In this document: in pieces, positions 21,111 through 29,441 of the stretch
Layout of the letters: each line of letters starts with the position of its first letter
Position numbering within the stretch: position 1 is the stretch's first letter
The notes under the pieces: model-generated
What the model saw: only the letters and a program-made list of their open reading frames with translations
Told to the model about the DNA's origin: nothing
Database searches by the model: none
NCBI GenBank assembly: GCA_009885275.1
Contig: VFKY01000182.1
Coordinates: 1 to 30,577 of the forward strand
Length of the DNA: 30,577 bases
Origin: Verrucomicrobiota bacterium
GTDB taxonomy: Bacteria; Verrucomicrobiota; Verrucomicrobiia; Verrucomicrobiales; Verrucomicrobiaceae
Reading direction: 5' to 3'
Program-made: the position numbers and the translations under genes

Positions 21111-21755
21111 ATGAAATTTCATTGTCTATTACCACTGCTTGTTTTTGGATTCAGCCTTCAAGCAGAATCCCCCGTGAAAACTGAATTCGTACTCTTTGAC
21201 GGTGAATCACTCACTGGCTGGAAGGAGCATGATGCTGGAGCGAGTGGCGCAGTGGAAGTGGTGAATGGCGAAATCATCATCAAGACTGGAGAATCCATTT
21301 CAGGGATCATTTATACAAAGGCTGCAGAGTTACCCCAGACGAATTATGAAATAACACTCGAAGCCAAGCGCGTGGACGGGGTTGATTTCTTCTGCGGACT
21401 TACGTTTCCTGTAGGAAGCGCTAAAACTTGCGCCACTTTGTTGCTTGGTGGCTGGGGGGGGAGTGTCACCGGCATCTCCAGCATTGATGGCGTTGATGCT
21501 TCAGAGAATGCCACGGGTCATTATCGTAAGTTTGAGAGTAATAAATGGTATCGTGTCAAACTGAGGGTTACCCCCAAAAATTTAACCGCTTGGGTGAACG
21601 ATGAAAAGATCATCGATCAAGATATTGAAGGGCGGAAAGTGGGATTGCGCCCCGGTCCCATTGAGGAGTACGCCCCATTGTCACTGACGACTTATCAAAC
21701 GAAAGCGGCGCTTAAGAATATCAAGGTTACCGTTGTGCCACCCGTGGCCAAATAA
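21111..21755 (+). CDS. Exported DUF1080 (3-keto-disaccharide hydrolase) domain protein
   Basis: A 214-residue secreted protein. MKFHCLLPLLVFGFSLQAE is a signal peptide; the rest is one concanavalin-like DUF1080 domain. EFVLFDGESLTGWKEHD at the start and VEVVNGEIIIKTGESISGIIYTK are the typical first strands; NKWYRVKLRVTPKNLTAWVNDEKIIDQDIEGR and GPIEEYAPLSLTTYQTKAALKNIKV are the closing ones. The family is highly expanded in Planctomycetota and Verrucomicrobiota and includes 3-keto-glycoside hydrolases, though many members are uncharacterised. Catalytic residues cannot be identified by eye. It is divergent from the L,D-transpeptidase (54-bp gap) and convergent with the LysR gene (4-bp gap). Confidence 0.85.
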   Translation: MKFHCLLPLLVFGFSLQAESPVKTEFVLFDGESLTGWKEHDAGASGAVEVVNGEIIIKTGESISGIIYTKAAELPQTNYEITLEAKRVDGVDFFCGLTFPVGSAKTCATLLLGGWGGSVTGISSIDGVDASENATGHYRKFESNKWYRVKLRVTPKNLTAWVNDEKIIDQDIEGRKVGLRPGPIEEYAPLSLTTYQTKAALKNIKVTVVPPVAK

Positions 21756-21759
21756 GCAG

Positions 21760-22641
21760 CTATTTGGCGGTCATCAGGAAGCGCATAAATTCTCGCATCG
21801 CAGGTGTGGTTGCTCGGGCTTGTTTGCGAAGAATTCCGAGCGGGCGCTTTAACTCTGCGTCTTCGACTTTGACAGAGCATATACGGCCTTCAGCAACCTC
21901 TTTATCCACGGTGTGTCGGGGGACAATGGATACTACCCCGGCAACCTCTACGGCGCGTTTTACCGTCTCAATGGTGTCGAATTCATGTTGTTGATTGAAA
22001 GTAATGTTGTGAACTTTCAGGGCGCGATCAATCGCCTTTCGGGTGGGCGTGTCTGGTTCAAAAGCCACGAAGCGTTCACCCTGCAATTCTTGGAGTTTGA
22101 CCTTCTTTTTCTTCGCCAGTTTGTGAGTGGGAGGACAGATGATCACCATTTCATCTTCATCAAACACATCAGCGATAATGCCTCGGCCACGAATAGGGTA
22201 GGGAACTAGCCCGAGATCCGCGCGACCTTCGGCGACATCGTCATAAATCGCCGCAGAGCGTTTGTATTCCATTAGAACTTCCACATCGGGGTGAGCCTCA
22301 CGAAATTTCACCAGTTTGGCAGGGAGTTGATGCAATCCAATGCTATAAACCGTGGCGACACGGAGTGGTCCTACGACAATATCTCGAAGTTCATGGAGTC
22401 GTGAACCAATTCCCTCATAGATGTCTAGAACTTCACGTGCTGCCTGCTCAAAAATCTGGCCTTCCGGCGTGGTGGAAAACTTTTTTCCTCCCCGTTCAAA
22501 AAAAACGACGCCATACATTTCCTCTAAACTCCGTATTTGTTGGCTTACCGCGCTTTGCGTAATATTATTCTTACTTGCGGACTGACTGAAGCTGCCTGTT
22601 TTTACGAGATCACAAAAAATTCGAAATGTCTGAATTTGCAT
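21760..22641 (-). CDS. LysR-family transcriptional regulator
   Basis: A 293-residue regulator. Residues 1-60 are the winged helix-turn-helix: MQIQTFRIFCDLVKTGSFSQ, then SASKNNITQSAVSQQIRSLEEMYGVVFFERGGKKFSTTPEG. The rest is the LysR effector domain (VGPLRVATVYSIGLHQLPAKL, FREAHPDVEVLMEY, VAEGRADLGLVPYP, VEVAGVVSIVPRHTVDKEV). The end pattern recalls CysB/CysL-like members, but the effector is not predictable. LysR regulators usually control a divergent neighbour; here that is yggS, 49 bp away and in the right orientation. Both genes and their shared gap (22642-22690) are candidates for autoregulation. Confidence 0.93.
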   Translation of the reverse strand: MQIQTFRIFCDLVKTGSFSQSASKNNITQSAVSQQIRSLEEMYGVVFFERGGKKFSTTPEGQIFEQAAREVLDIYEGIGSRLHELRDIVVGPLRVATVYSIGLHQLPAKLVKFREAHPDVEVLMEYKRSAAIYDDVAEGRADLGLVPYPIRGRGIIADVFDEDEMVIICPPTHKLAKKKKVKLQELQGERFVAFEPDTPTRKAIDRALKVHNITFNQQHEFDTIETVKRAVEVAGVVSIVPRHTVDKEVAEGRICSVKVEDAELKRPLGILRKQARATTPAMREFMRFLMTAK

Positions 22642-22690
22642 TTGAGATGGATGAGGAAAATGACGTAACTTAAAGAGGAGAGATAAATAG

Positions 22691-23371
22691 ATGGTTCTTA
22701 TTCACGATAATCTAATCCTTGTAAAATCTAAAATCGCTGAAGCTGCGTTACGCGTTCATCGCCAGGCAGAAGATGTGGAGCTTATTGCTGTAAGTAAAAC
22801 TTTTCCCGCGAGTGTTATTCGTGAGGCAGTGGATGCGGGGCATTGTTTGTATGGTGAAAATCGCGTTCAGGAACTGCTTGGAAAGATATCGGATTTACCG
22901 TCAAATTTGCGCTGGCATCTCATCGGTCATCTCCAATCCAACAAGATTCGTAAAATCCTTCCTGTTGTGGAAGCCATTCACAGTGTGGACAGCCTCGACC
23001 TTGCTCGTGACATTAATCGTATCGCGGCAGAATTGGGATTGTACCCCAAGGTGTATCTAGAAGTTAATGTCGCTGCCGAAGTCACCAAACATGGCTTTAC
23101 GGTGGCTCAGTTGGAGGCCGACTTAGACGATCTTTTAATGCTTGAGCGACTAAAAATTCAAGGCTTTATGTGTGTGCCACCGATTAGCGCGGAATCTGAG
23201 AGCAGTCGCAAGTACTTTGTCTTCTTACGGGATGTCCGGGATAAGATGTCGCAACGGGCGGGCGTGCCTTTTACCGGTCTCAGCATGGGGATGAGTGGTG
23301 ATTACACGGTCGCAGTAGAAGAGGGCGCGACCATCGTGCGGGTGGGAAGCGCTATTTTCGGTGGACGATGA
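22691..23371 (+). CDS. yggS: PLP homeostasis protein (YggS/YBL036C family)
   Basis: A 226-residue PLP-binding barrel with no catalytic activity of its own in studied homologues; it keeps pyridoxal phosphate pools and amino-acid metabolism balanced. Lys36 in LIAVSKTFPAS is the Schiff-base lysine. YGENRVQELLGKI, WHLIGHLQSNKIRKILP, LEVNVAAEVTKHGF, GFMCVPPI and FTGLSMGMSGDYTVAVEEGATIVRVGSAIFG are family motifs in order. A Shine-Dalgarno AGAGGAG lies 10 nt before the ATG. In many bacteria it neighbours proC or ylmG; neither is here. It overlaps nothing and converges with the D,D-carboxypeptidase with 3 bp between stops. Confidence 0.95.
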   Translation: MVLIHDNLILVKSKIAEAALRVHRQAEDVELIAVSKTFPASVIREAVDAGHCLYGENRVQELLGKISDLPSNLRWHLIGHLQSNKIRKILPVVEAIHSVDSLDLARDINRIAAELGLYPKVYLEVNVAAEVTKHGFTVAQLEADLDDLLMLERLKIQGFMCVPPISAESESSRKYFVFLRDVRDKMSQRAGVPFTGLSMGMSGDYTVAVEEGATIVRVGSAIFGGR

Positions 23372-23374
23372 TTT

Positions 23375-24301
23375 CTATCTGGATATACCCCAGCGCATCA
23401 TCATCGCGGCATCGTTGAAAATATAAGTCGTCTTCGAACCTAACTGTACAAGGATGACCGCGCGACCGCGACCCACAGCAGAAGAAATAAGGCAGCGTCC
23501 GGCCGCTACCGTGTAGCCAGTTTTCATGCCGTTGCATTCGGGCATGCGTCCGAGAAGCTCATTGGTATTCTTCAAGCTGATGGATTTCCCATTCGCATAG
23601 CGGAAGTCAAAATACTTGCGTCTTACCGCATCCCGAATGTAGGGATTTTCATAACAAGCCTTGGCAATGCGAGCCATATCCCTAGCCGTCGAATATTGAC
23701 CTCCAGCCGTCAGTCCGTGTGGATTGGCAAAATGAGAGTGCGTAGCCCCGAGGGACCGTGCTCGTGCGTTCATCTTTGCGGAAAAAGCAGAGACGCTACC
23801 AGCATTATCACGCGCGAGGACATTCGCCACGTCATTGGCGCTTTTCACGAGGAAGCCAATCAGTAGCTGGCGACGGGTATAGACGTCACCGGGCTTCACT
23901 CCGAGTCGCGTCGGTTCCACCGCTATATCACTGGACATGACCCGTATTTTTTGATCGAGATTGCCCGATTCGGCTACCAAAAGAGCGGTGAGAAGTTTCT
24001 GGGTGCTTGCGGCTCCGCGCGACATGTCTGCATTTCGTGCGGCCAAAACCGTTCCAGTTTGGGCGTTTACCAAAATATAAGACGTGGCATGAATGGGCGG
24101 AGCATTGAAGCCGACTTCGGAAGGGCTATTGAAAACTGTCTGGGGCGCAAAAGCAGGGATGGGTGACTGGGGAGGCGCGGTATAGTTGGTTGTTGGCTGA
24201 TAATAAGCCACTGGGCGAGTTTTTGGCGCGGTGCTTCTGCAACTGACGCTGAAAAATGAGGCAAATAATAGCAGGCCAAAAATGGGATGGGAGAATCGCA
24301 T
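23375..24301 (-). CDS. D-alanyl-D-alanine carboxypeptidase (peptidase S11)
   Basis: A 308-residue exported penicillin-binding protein. Its three active-site motifs are visible: SxxK in GAASTQKLLTALLVAE, SxN in LVKSANDVANVLA, and KTG in CNGMKTGYTVAAGRCLIS. SYILVNAQTGTVLAARNAD is the usual first strand. It would trim terminal D-Ala from peptidoglycan stem peptides. The N-terminus MRFSHPIFGLLLFASFFSVSC is a signal sequence; Cys21 could be a lipid site, but the -3 residue is Ser, so the lipobox is poor. A Pro/Thr-rich linker of about 60 residues follows. The DacA C-terminal beta domain is absent. The start is 24301 or 24310; longer readings run into the divergent parvulin promoter. Confidence 0.92.
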   Translation of the reverse strand: MRFSHPIFGLLLFASFFSVSCRSTAPKTRPVAYYQPTTNYTAPPQSPIPAFAPQTVFNSPSEVGFNAPPIHATSYILVNAQTGTVLAARNADMSRGAASTQKLLTALLVAESGNLDQKIRVMSSDIAVEPTRLGVKPGDVYTRRQLLIGFLVKSANDVANVLARDNAGSVSAFSAKMNARARSLGATHSHFANPHGLTAGGQYSTARDMARIAKACYENPYIRDAVRRKYFDFRYANGKSISLKNTNELLGRMPECNGMKTGYTVAAGRCLISSAVGRGRAVILVQLGSKTTYIFNDAAMMMRWGISR

Positions 24302-24388
24302 GGAGAGCATGATACGCAGAAAGCGTAATCGCCCATCCAAAATTTCAAATCCTTTGCGCAATTTCAAAATGCCTGCCAATCTTTCCCC

Positions 24389-25267
24389 ATGGCACTCATC
24401 ATAAATGGAGAACAAATTGACGACGAAATCATCGAGGAAGAATTTCGTCAAATTAAGGGGCACTATGAACGCACCCTTCAGGTTGCATGCTGCGAACGCG
24501 ATCCTGAATTTCGAAATATCGCCAAGGATAATCTCTCGTCTCGCGCACTACTTCAGCAGGAGTCGCGTAAGCGCTTTACGGAGATTTCTGATGAGGACAT
24601 CAATGAGCGTCTTGCCAAGTTGATTGAACAGGCGGGCGGTGAAGATCAGTTTTATGCCAGCATCGGCATGCCTACCAAAGACGAGTCCGCTATCCGCGAC
24701 AACATCATCAATGGTGTACGCATGGATAAGATGATCACGGCAGTTTATGCGCCTGAGCCGGAGCCCAGTGAGAGCGAAATGCGCATATTCTATGATGAGA
24801 ATATCAAGCTCTTCCTTACGGATGAGGAGATTCGTTGTTCGCACATTTCGGTCAATCTGGGGTCAGCTCAGAGCCGGACAGAAGTATATCAGCTCATGCG
24901 TGAACTACGGACGAAAGCTCAAGGAGGCGCTGATTTTGAAGCCTTGGGTAGCGAGCACAATTCCAGCAAGGACATGACCCCCGATCTGGGGTGGTTCAAG
25001 CGTGGTGATTTCATGGAAGAGTTTGAATCCATTGCTTTCTCCATGGCGGTGGCTGAGGTCAGCCCTGTTTTCACCACTCAGCTGGGCTTTCACATTTGCA
25101 AAGTTACCGACCGCAAGCCAGCCGTCCCCAAGCCATTTGAAGAGGTAAAAGACTTGGTTCGCCATCGTCTTGTTGAGCTCTATCGCGATGGGAAGTTCAA
25201 TGAATTTGTCGATGACCTTAAGAAGTTGGCCGAGATCGAGGACACGGAACCTGAAGAGCAGCACTGA
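24389..25267 (+). CDS. Parvulin-type peptidyl-prolyl isomerase (SurA/NifM-like)
   Basis: A 292-residue protein with a SurA-N-like helical part (INGEQIDDEIIEEEFRQI, then NIAKDNLSSRALLQQESRKRF) and a parvulin domain at about 148-248. EIRCSHISVNLGSAQSRTEVYQLM, then DLGWFKRGDFMEEFESIAFSMAVAEVSPVFTTQLGFHICKVTDR is the usual rotamase pattern (LGWF..G.M..EFE..AF, G.HI.KV). There is no signal peptide, so unlike SurA it appears cytoplasmic, closer to NifM-type or trigger-like helpers. The acidic tail (EIEDTEPEEQ) is variable. The client is not known. It heads the plus-strand run that ends with the FGE gene. Confidence 0.88.
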   Translation: MALIINGEQIDDEIIEEEFRQIKGHYERTLQVACCERDPEFRNIAKDNLSSRALLQQESRKRFTEISDEDINERLAKLIEQAGGEDQFYASIGMPTKDESAIRDNIINGVRMDKMITAVYAPEPEPSESEMRIFYDENIKLFLTDEEIRCSHISVNLGSAQSRTEVYQLMRELRTKAQGGADFEALGSEHNSSKDMTPDLGWFKRGDFMEEFESIAFSMAVAEVSPVFTTQLGFHICKVTDRKPAVPKPFEEVKDLVRHRLVELYRDGKFNEFVDDLKKLAEIEDTEPEEQH

Positions 25268-25289
25268 GGCACCTAATCAAGGAGTAGTG

Positions 25290-25385
25290 ATGAAAAATCT
25301 GAGGCATAGCGTTGCCCCATGGGGAGCGTGCATGCGACGAAAACATCACTCGCAATGGTGTCATTCTCGGTGTTCTAAAGTTTAA
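25290..25385 (+). CDS. Candidate 31-residue Cys/His-rich small protein or leader peptide
   Basis: A short ORF not in larger gene calls. AAGGAG at 25279-25284 is an excellent Shine-Dalgarno, 5 nt before the ATG, one of the clearest in the window. The peptide starts MKNLRHSVAPWGACMRRKHH and holds Cys14, Cys24 and Cys28, five His (positions 6, 19, 20, 25 among them) and seven basic residues. Its TAA ends 2 bp before the ATG of the NADH dehydrogenase gene, so re-initiation or coupling is likely. It could be a translated leader that tunes the downstream gene, or a metal-binding peptide. There is no homology I recognise; coding status is inferred from the ribosome site and position. Confidence 0.45.
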   Translation: MKNLRHSVAPWGACMRRKHHSQWCHSRCSKV

Positions 25386-25387
25386 CC

Positions 25388-27448
25388 ATGAATCCAACCA
25401 TTCCGCGACATTATGATGTGCTTATTCTCGGTGGAGGATTTGCTGGTGTTTATTGTGCTCAACGTGTGCTCAAGCGGTTGCGGGGAACAAATAAAAGAGT
25501 CGGACTGATTGCCAGTGAAAATCACATGGTGTTTCAACCGATGCTTCCGGAAGTGGTGGGCGGATCTTTGTCACCCAGACACGTGGTGAATCCTATCCGC
25601 TTGCTTTGTAAGGGGGCGGATGTGTTTAAGGGGACTGTGCATGAATTGGATTTGAAGACCAAGTCATTGATGATGGATGGTGGATTCCATACCCAGAATA
25701 TTGTTTTCACTTTTGATCATCTTGTATTGGCGCTTGGAGCAGATGTCGATCTCAGTCGCACTCCCGGCATGAGTGAGCACGCTTATCTCGTGAGAAATGT
25801 CGGCGACGCGATGAAGCTTCGCGCCACTATTATCGGGCGCATGGAGGAGGCAAACTTGATTAGTGATGAAGTGCTACGTCGTCGCTTGCTTGCTTTTGTC
25901 GTGGTTGGCGGTGGTTATTCCGGGGTTGAAACCTCAGGACAAATAATTGATCTACTCCGTTCTATTTGTCGATTTTATGAAAATGTGAACCCCGACGATT
26001 ACACGGTGACCCTAGTTCACGGCGGAGAAAAATTACTCCCGATGCTCTCGTCGCGTCTTGCGGATTATACAGGCGTTCAGTTGACCAAGATGGGGGTGAA
26101 AATTTTATTTAACACTCGGGTTAAAGCCGTTACCGCTCAGAGTGTGGTGTTGAATGATGGTCAAAAGTTAAGCACTGAAACAGTCGTTTGCACTGTTGGC
26201 AATGCGCCGCATCCCCTCATCATCAAGCTGGGAGCCTCGGGAGCTTTGCCCGTAGAGCGTGGTCATGTGCTGGTGGATGCCACGGGCAAGGTTCAAGGAC
26301 ATGCGCATCTCTGGTCAGCAGGAGATTGTGCGCAATTTCCGAAATCCACGGGCGGCAACTGTCCTGAGACCGCGCAGTTTGCATTTCGACAGGGGATGTT
26401 ACTTGGCGATAATATTGCCGCCTCTATCAACGAAACAGCATTGAAATCATTTACGTTTACGGGGCAGGGGGAATTGGCCTCTATCGGTCACCGCACTGCG
26501 GTAGCTGAAATATTCGGGTTCAATTTTTCAGGATTTATAGCGTGGTTTATGTGGCGCTCCATTTACCTGATGAAATTGCCGGGGCTTGATCGGAAACTGC
26601 GAGTCATGGCTGAGTGGACCTTTGATTTATTTTTCCCAAGAGATATCAATCTTATGACGCCCACCTATTCTTCATCGATGGAGGATGTGCATTTGGAAGC
26701 GGGTGATCCGCTGTTCCACCCAGGTGAACCTGCCTATTCCTTTTACGCGGTGAAGAGTGGATGCATTGAGATTTCTGACGGGCACGGCAAAGTGGTGAAA
26801 ATTGCCATGGCCGGAGACCACTTCGGCGAACGAGCGTTGCTGGAAGACCGGGTCTGGCGCTATGAAGCCGTTGCGACAGAGTCCACCACGCTGGTGGCGA
26901 TTGGGGCGAAGACTTTCGACAAACTCGTCAGTTCCATAGGTTCCTTGAACAAGCTTTTCCAGCGCACTGCAGAAACTTACGACAGGGTCCAGGAGATTGA
27001 ACACGTTCTTGCCAAGTTGCCCCAACGCTGTCGCAGTGGCACGGCGAAAGATCTTATGATGACCGATGTCGCGAGCTTGCGGGAAACTGACACCTTACAG
27101 GATGCTCTCGATTTCTTTCAGAAGGAACGCCACAGCACGTATCCTGTGCTCAATGATGAAGGTGCTGTAATCGGACTTCTTCGTCGATCAGACTGCTATG
27201 AATGGCTCAAGCACCATCGGATCGAGGATTCCATTTGTGTTCGTGATCTGCCAGTGAAGCGCGCATTGTTGATCCATGACGATGAACCTTTGCCCCAGGT
27301 TTTCGAAACACTTATCCGCACCGGAGCGAGCAAAGCAGTGGTTGTAGATGCAGGGAGAAAACTTCTTGGTATGCTCACACTTTATGACCTCCTCACGAGT
27401 CATGAGGAGACACCACTACTTGTGGAGTCTCCCGCATTGGCTATGTAA
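25388..27448 (+). CDS. Type II NADH dehydrogenase fused to cNMP-binding and CBS domains
   Basis: A 686-residue, three-part protein. Residues 1-420 are an Ndh-2-like flavoprotein: YDVLILGGGFAGVYCA (FAD, GGGFAG at 15-20), FVVVGGGYSGVET (NADH, 173-178) and HLWSAGDCAQFP (AGD 311-313). FIAWFMWRSIYLMKLPGLDRKL (383-404) is the amphipathic/membrane segment before the end of the domain. Residues 432-530 are a cyclic-nucleotide-binding domain with LEAGDPLFHPGEPAYSFY and a phosphate-binding cassette GDHFGERALLEDRVWRYEA that keeps a candidate ligand Arg491. Residues 550-670 are two CBS motifs (AKDLMMTDVASLRETDTLQDAL; LLIHDDEPLPQVF then RKLLGMLTLYDLL). NADH:quinone reduction at the membrane is expected, with control by a cyclic nucleotide and an adenylate ligand (inference). 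Confidence 0.9.
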   Translation: MNPTIPRHYDVLILGGGFAGVYCAQRVLKRLRGTNKRVGLIASENHMVFQPMLPEVVGGSLSPRHVVNPIRLLCKGADVFKGTVHELDLKTKSLMMDGGFHTQNIVFTFDHLVLALGADVDLSRTPGMSEHAYLVRNVGDAMKLRATIIGRMEEANLISDEVLRRRLLAFVVVGGGYSGVETSGQIIDLLRSICRFYENVNPDDYTVTLVHGGEKLLPMLSSRLADYTGVQLTKMGVKILFNTRVKAVTAQSVVLNDGQKLSTETVVCTVGNAPHPLIIKLGASGALPVERGHVLVDATGKVQGHAHLWSAGDCAQFPKSTGGNCPETAQFAFRQGMLLGDNIAASINETALKSFTFTGQGELASIGHRTAVAEIFGFNFSGFIAWFMWRSIYLMKLPGLDRKLRVMAEWTFDLFFPRDINLMTPTYSSSMEDVHLEAGDPLFHPGEPAYSFYAVKSGCIEISDGHGKVVKIAMAGDHFGERALLEDRVWRYEAVATESTTLVAIGAKTFDKLVSSIGSLNKLFQRTAETYDRVQEIEHVLAKLPQRCRSGTAKDLMMTDVASLRETDTLQDALDFFQKERHSTYPVLNDEGAVIGLLRRSDCYEWLKHHRIEDSICVRDLPVKRALLIHDDEPLPQVFETLIRTGASKAVVVDAGRKLLGMLTLYDLLTSHEETPLLVESPALAM

Positions 27449-27472
27449 AGAGGAGCACAGATTCCTTGAACC

Positions 27473-28417
27473 ATGCCACTCTCCCCTCTTCTCGCCTACT
27501 ATCTTCATAATCTCAGCCCCTTCGTTATTCGATTCGGAGAGCGCGGCATTCACTGGTATGGACTTGCTTATGTCCTCGGTTTTTACTGTTGCTACCTGAT
27601 GCTGGTGCATTTGGCCAAAAAGGGTTACGGTGAGTTGAAGACGGAGCAGGCAGGGGATTTTATTACCTACCTAGCGCTTTTCGGAGTCGTTGCGGGAGGT
27701 CGACTCGGTTACATGTTGTTGTATAATTTTGATGGCTTCATCAAAGATCCCATTTCCCTTTTTTTTATTTGGGATGGCGGGATGTCTAGTCATGGCGGCA
27801 TTGCAGGCATTGCCATTTTTACGCTCTATTGGTCCTGGAAACACAAGATATCCTGGACTGGACTTGGCGACAACGTTGTGGTTGGGGCACCGATTGGCGT
27901 TCTGTTTGGCCGAATCGCTAATTTTATCAACGGCGAGTTGTATGGCCGGGTTACCGATGTGTCATGGGCGATGAAATTTCCCACAGAAGTGCATAACGAA
28001 GCCTTCATTCCTGTAGTCGCCACCTCCTTAAATTACATGGCGCTTCCGCAGCACAGCAATGAGATTATTGCCGCAGTGAAAACAGTGCCCAATGGTATTC
28101 AGGATCTGGAAGCTATCTTGCATCTCCGTCATCCTTCGCAACTCTACGAGGCTTTCCTTGAGGGACTCTTTTTGACAGTGGTACTCTATCTTGTGCGCAC
28201 TCGAACTAAGAACCTGCCCAATGGCATTTTGACTGGATTGTTCTTCATCATCTACGCCGGCGTTCGCATCTTCGGTGAGCAATATCGTGAGCCGGATTCC
28301 AGTCTGATCATGGGCATCACGAAAGGGCAGTTTTATTCGCTCTTCATGATTCTTATCGGGCTGGGCTTTTTGAGCTGGGCATTGCTTATCAATCGCAAAG
28401 CCACATCTACAAAGTGA
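27473..28417 (+). CDS. lgt: Prolipoprotein diacylglyceryl transferase
   Basis: Integral inner-membrane enzyme that adds diacylglyceryl from phosphatidylglycerol to the lipobox Cys of prelipoproteins. The 314-residue protein shows IHWYGLAYVLGFYCCYLML (first helix), GGRLGYMLLYN, the essential DGGMSSHGGIAGI loop, GRIANFINGELYGRVTD (the Lgt signature with essential Asn and Glu), RHPSQLYEAFLEGL and GVRIFGEQYREPD near the end, with about seven hydrophobic segments. A central insert (HNEAFIPVVATSLNYMALPQHSNEIIAAVK) is longer than in E. coli Lgt. Likely co-transcribed with the TraB and FGE genes, the last of which is itself a lipoprotein. An AGAGGAG lies about 17 nt before the ATG. Confidence 0.97.
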   Translation: MPLSPLLAYYLHNLSPFVIRFGERGIHWYGLAYVLGFYCCYLMLVHLAKKGYGELKTEQAGDFITYLALFGVVAGGRLGYMLLYNFDGFIKDPISLFFIWDGGMSSHGGIAGIAIFTLYWSWKHKISWTGLGDNVVVGAPIGVLFGRIANFINGELYGRVTDVSWAMKFPTEVHNEAFIPVVATSLNYMALPQHSNEIIAAVKTVPNGIQDLEAILHLRHPSQLYEAFLEGLFLTVVLYLVRTRTKNLPNGILTGLFFIIYAGVRIFGEQYREPDSSLIMGITKGQFYSLFMILIGLGFLSWALLINRKATSTK

Positions 28418-28458
28418 ACCTTCCTGTGAGCATTCGGTCTTATGCTTGCATCTGCGTC

Positions 28459-29439
28459 ATGAAGTCACGATTTACATTTTCACTCTTTATTTTCCTGCTG
28501 GTTTCGGCAGGAGCGGCAGGAGCGGCAGAAGAAAACAAGCAGAGTGATTCGACGGACTTTATCCGCTTTGTTGAAAGTGTGAGTGGAGCCCGATTGCAGA
28601 CTGGGATTGCTAGTTATACGAATCGTGCAGGAGTGACAGTGGATCTCATCGGTGCTATCCATGTGGCAGACAAAGCTTACTACGTGAAACTCAATGAGCG
28701 CTTCAAACTCTATGATGCCATGCTTTACGAGATGGTGGGTGGGCCGATTGAAAAACGGAAAAAGCAGAATAGCGATACGGCGCTCTCCACGGAGGAACAG
28801 GTTGAGATCGCAGCAGCTCAGAAGCTATTTTGGCTTCACTCCCTCTATGACCGGATGCAGAGCTCGCTGGAACTGGAGAGTCAGATGGCGATTGTGGATT
28901 ATCATCCATCCAACTTTGTGCATGCCGACATGACGGTGGTGCAGTTTACCAATCTTCAAAAAGTGCGCAGCGAGAGTTTTCTCTCCCTCTGGTGGAAGGC
29001 GGCGCAAGCACAGATTGATCAACCGCAACAGACCGCGCAGCCCGGGTTGATCAAAATTCTTGAAATTCTTTGCCGCAAGGACAACGCTGCGGAACTCAAG
29101 CGCCTGATCGGTCGCAGCTTTGATGAAATAGAATCCATCATGGCTGGCATGGAGGTCGGCGATGGGACGGTCATTATCTCGGAACGCAACAAGGTCGCGT
29201 TGGCCGTGCTAGAGAAGCAAATCGCAGCTGGAAAGAAGAAGCTTGGCATTTTTTACGGTGCTGCTCATTTGCCTGATATGGAGAAGCGTTTGCTCGGGAT
29301 GGGATTTACTTTGCAGAAGATCGAGTGGCTTACCGCCTGGGATTTACCACCGGAACCGGTGAAGAAAAATGACATCGGGAGCACATTTGATGATAAGTCA
29401 CCCTCTCCGCTAACGAATCAGGGGGAGACATCCCAATAA
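28459..29439 (+). CDS. Exported TraB/GumN-domain protein
   Basis: A 326-residue protein with signal peptide MKSRFTFSLFIFLLVSAGAAGA. The mature part has the TraB/TIKI pattern: VDLIGAIHVADKAYYVKLNERFKLYDAMLYEMVGG (the G.(I/A)H...Y..L...F..Y..(L/V).YE opening), and near the end KLGIFYGAAHLPDMEKRLLGMGF, where the second GxxH motif lies. TIKI relatives are metalloproteases using these His/Glu, but for most bacterial TraB/GumN members no activity is proven. A longer reading from a GTG at 28414 overlaps the lgt stop (GTGA); it buries the signal peptide, so the Met at 28459 is favoured. The FGE gene starts 2 bp after the stop. Confidence 0.8.
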   Translation: MKSRFTFSLFIFLLVSAGAAGAAEENKQSDSTDFIRFVESVSGARLQTGIASYTNRAGVTVDLIGAIHVADKAYYVKLNERFKLYDAMLYEMVGGPIEKRKKQNSDTALSTEEQVEIAAAQKLFWLHSLYDRMQSSLELESQMAIVDYHPSNFVHADMTVVQFTNLQKVRSESFLSLWWKAAQAQIDQPQQTAQPGLIKILEILCRKDNAAELKRLIGRSFDEIESIMAGMEVGDGTVIISERNKVALAVLEKQIAAGKKKLGIFYGAAHLPDMEKRLLGMGFTLQKIEWLTAWDLPPEPVKKNDIGSTFDDKSPSPLTNQGETSQ

Positions 29440-29441
29440 TC

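Noticed and set aside
28414..28458. GTG start overlapping the lgt stop for the TraB-domain gene
   Set aside because: It would add 15 residues before a clear signal peptide; the ATG at 28459 is better, though coupling cannot be excluded.
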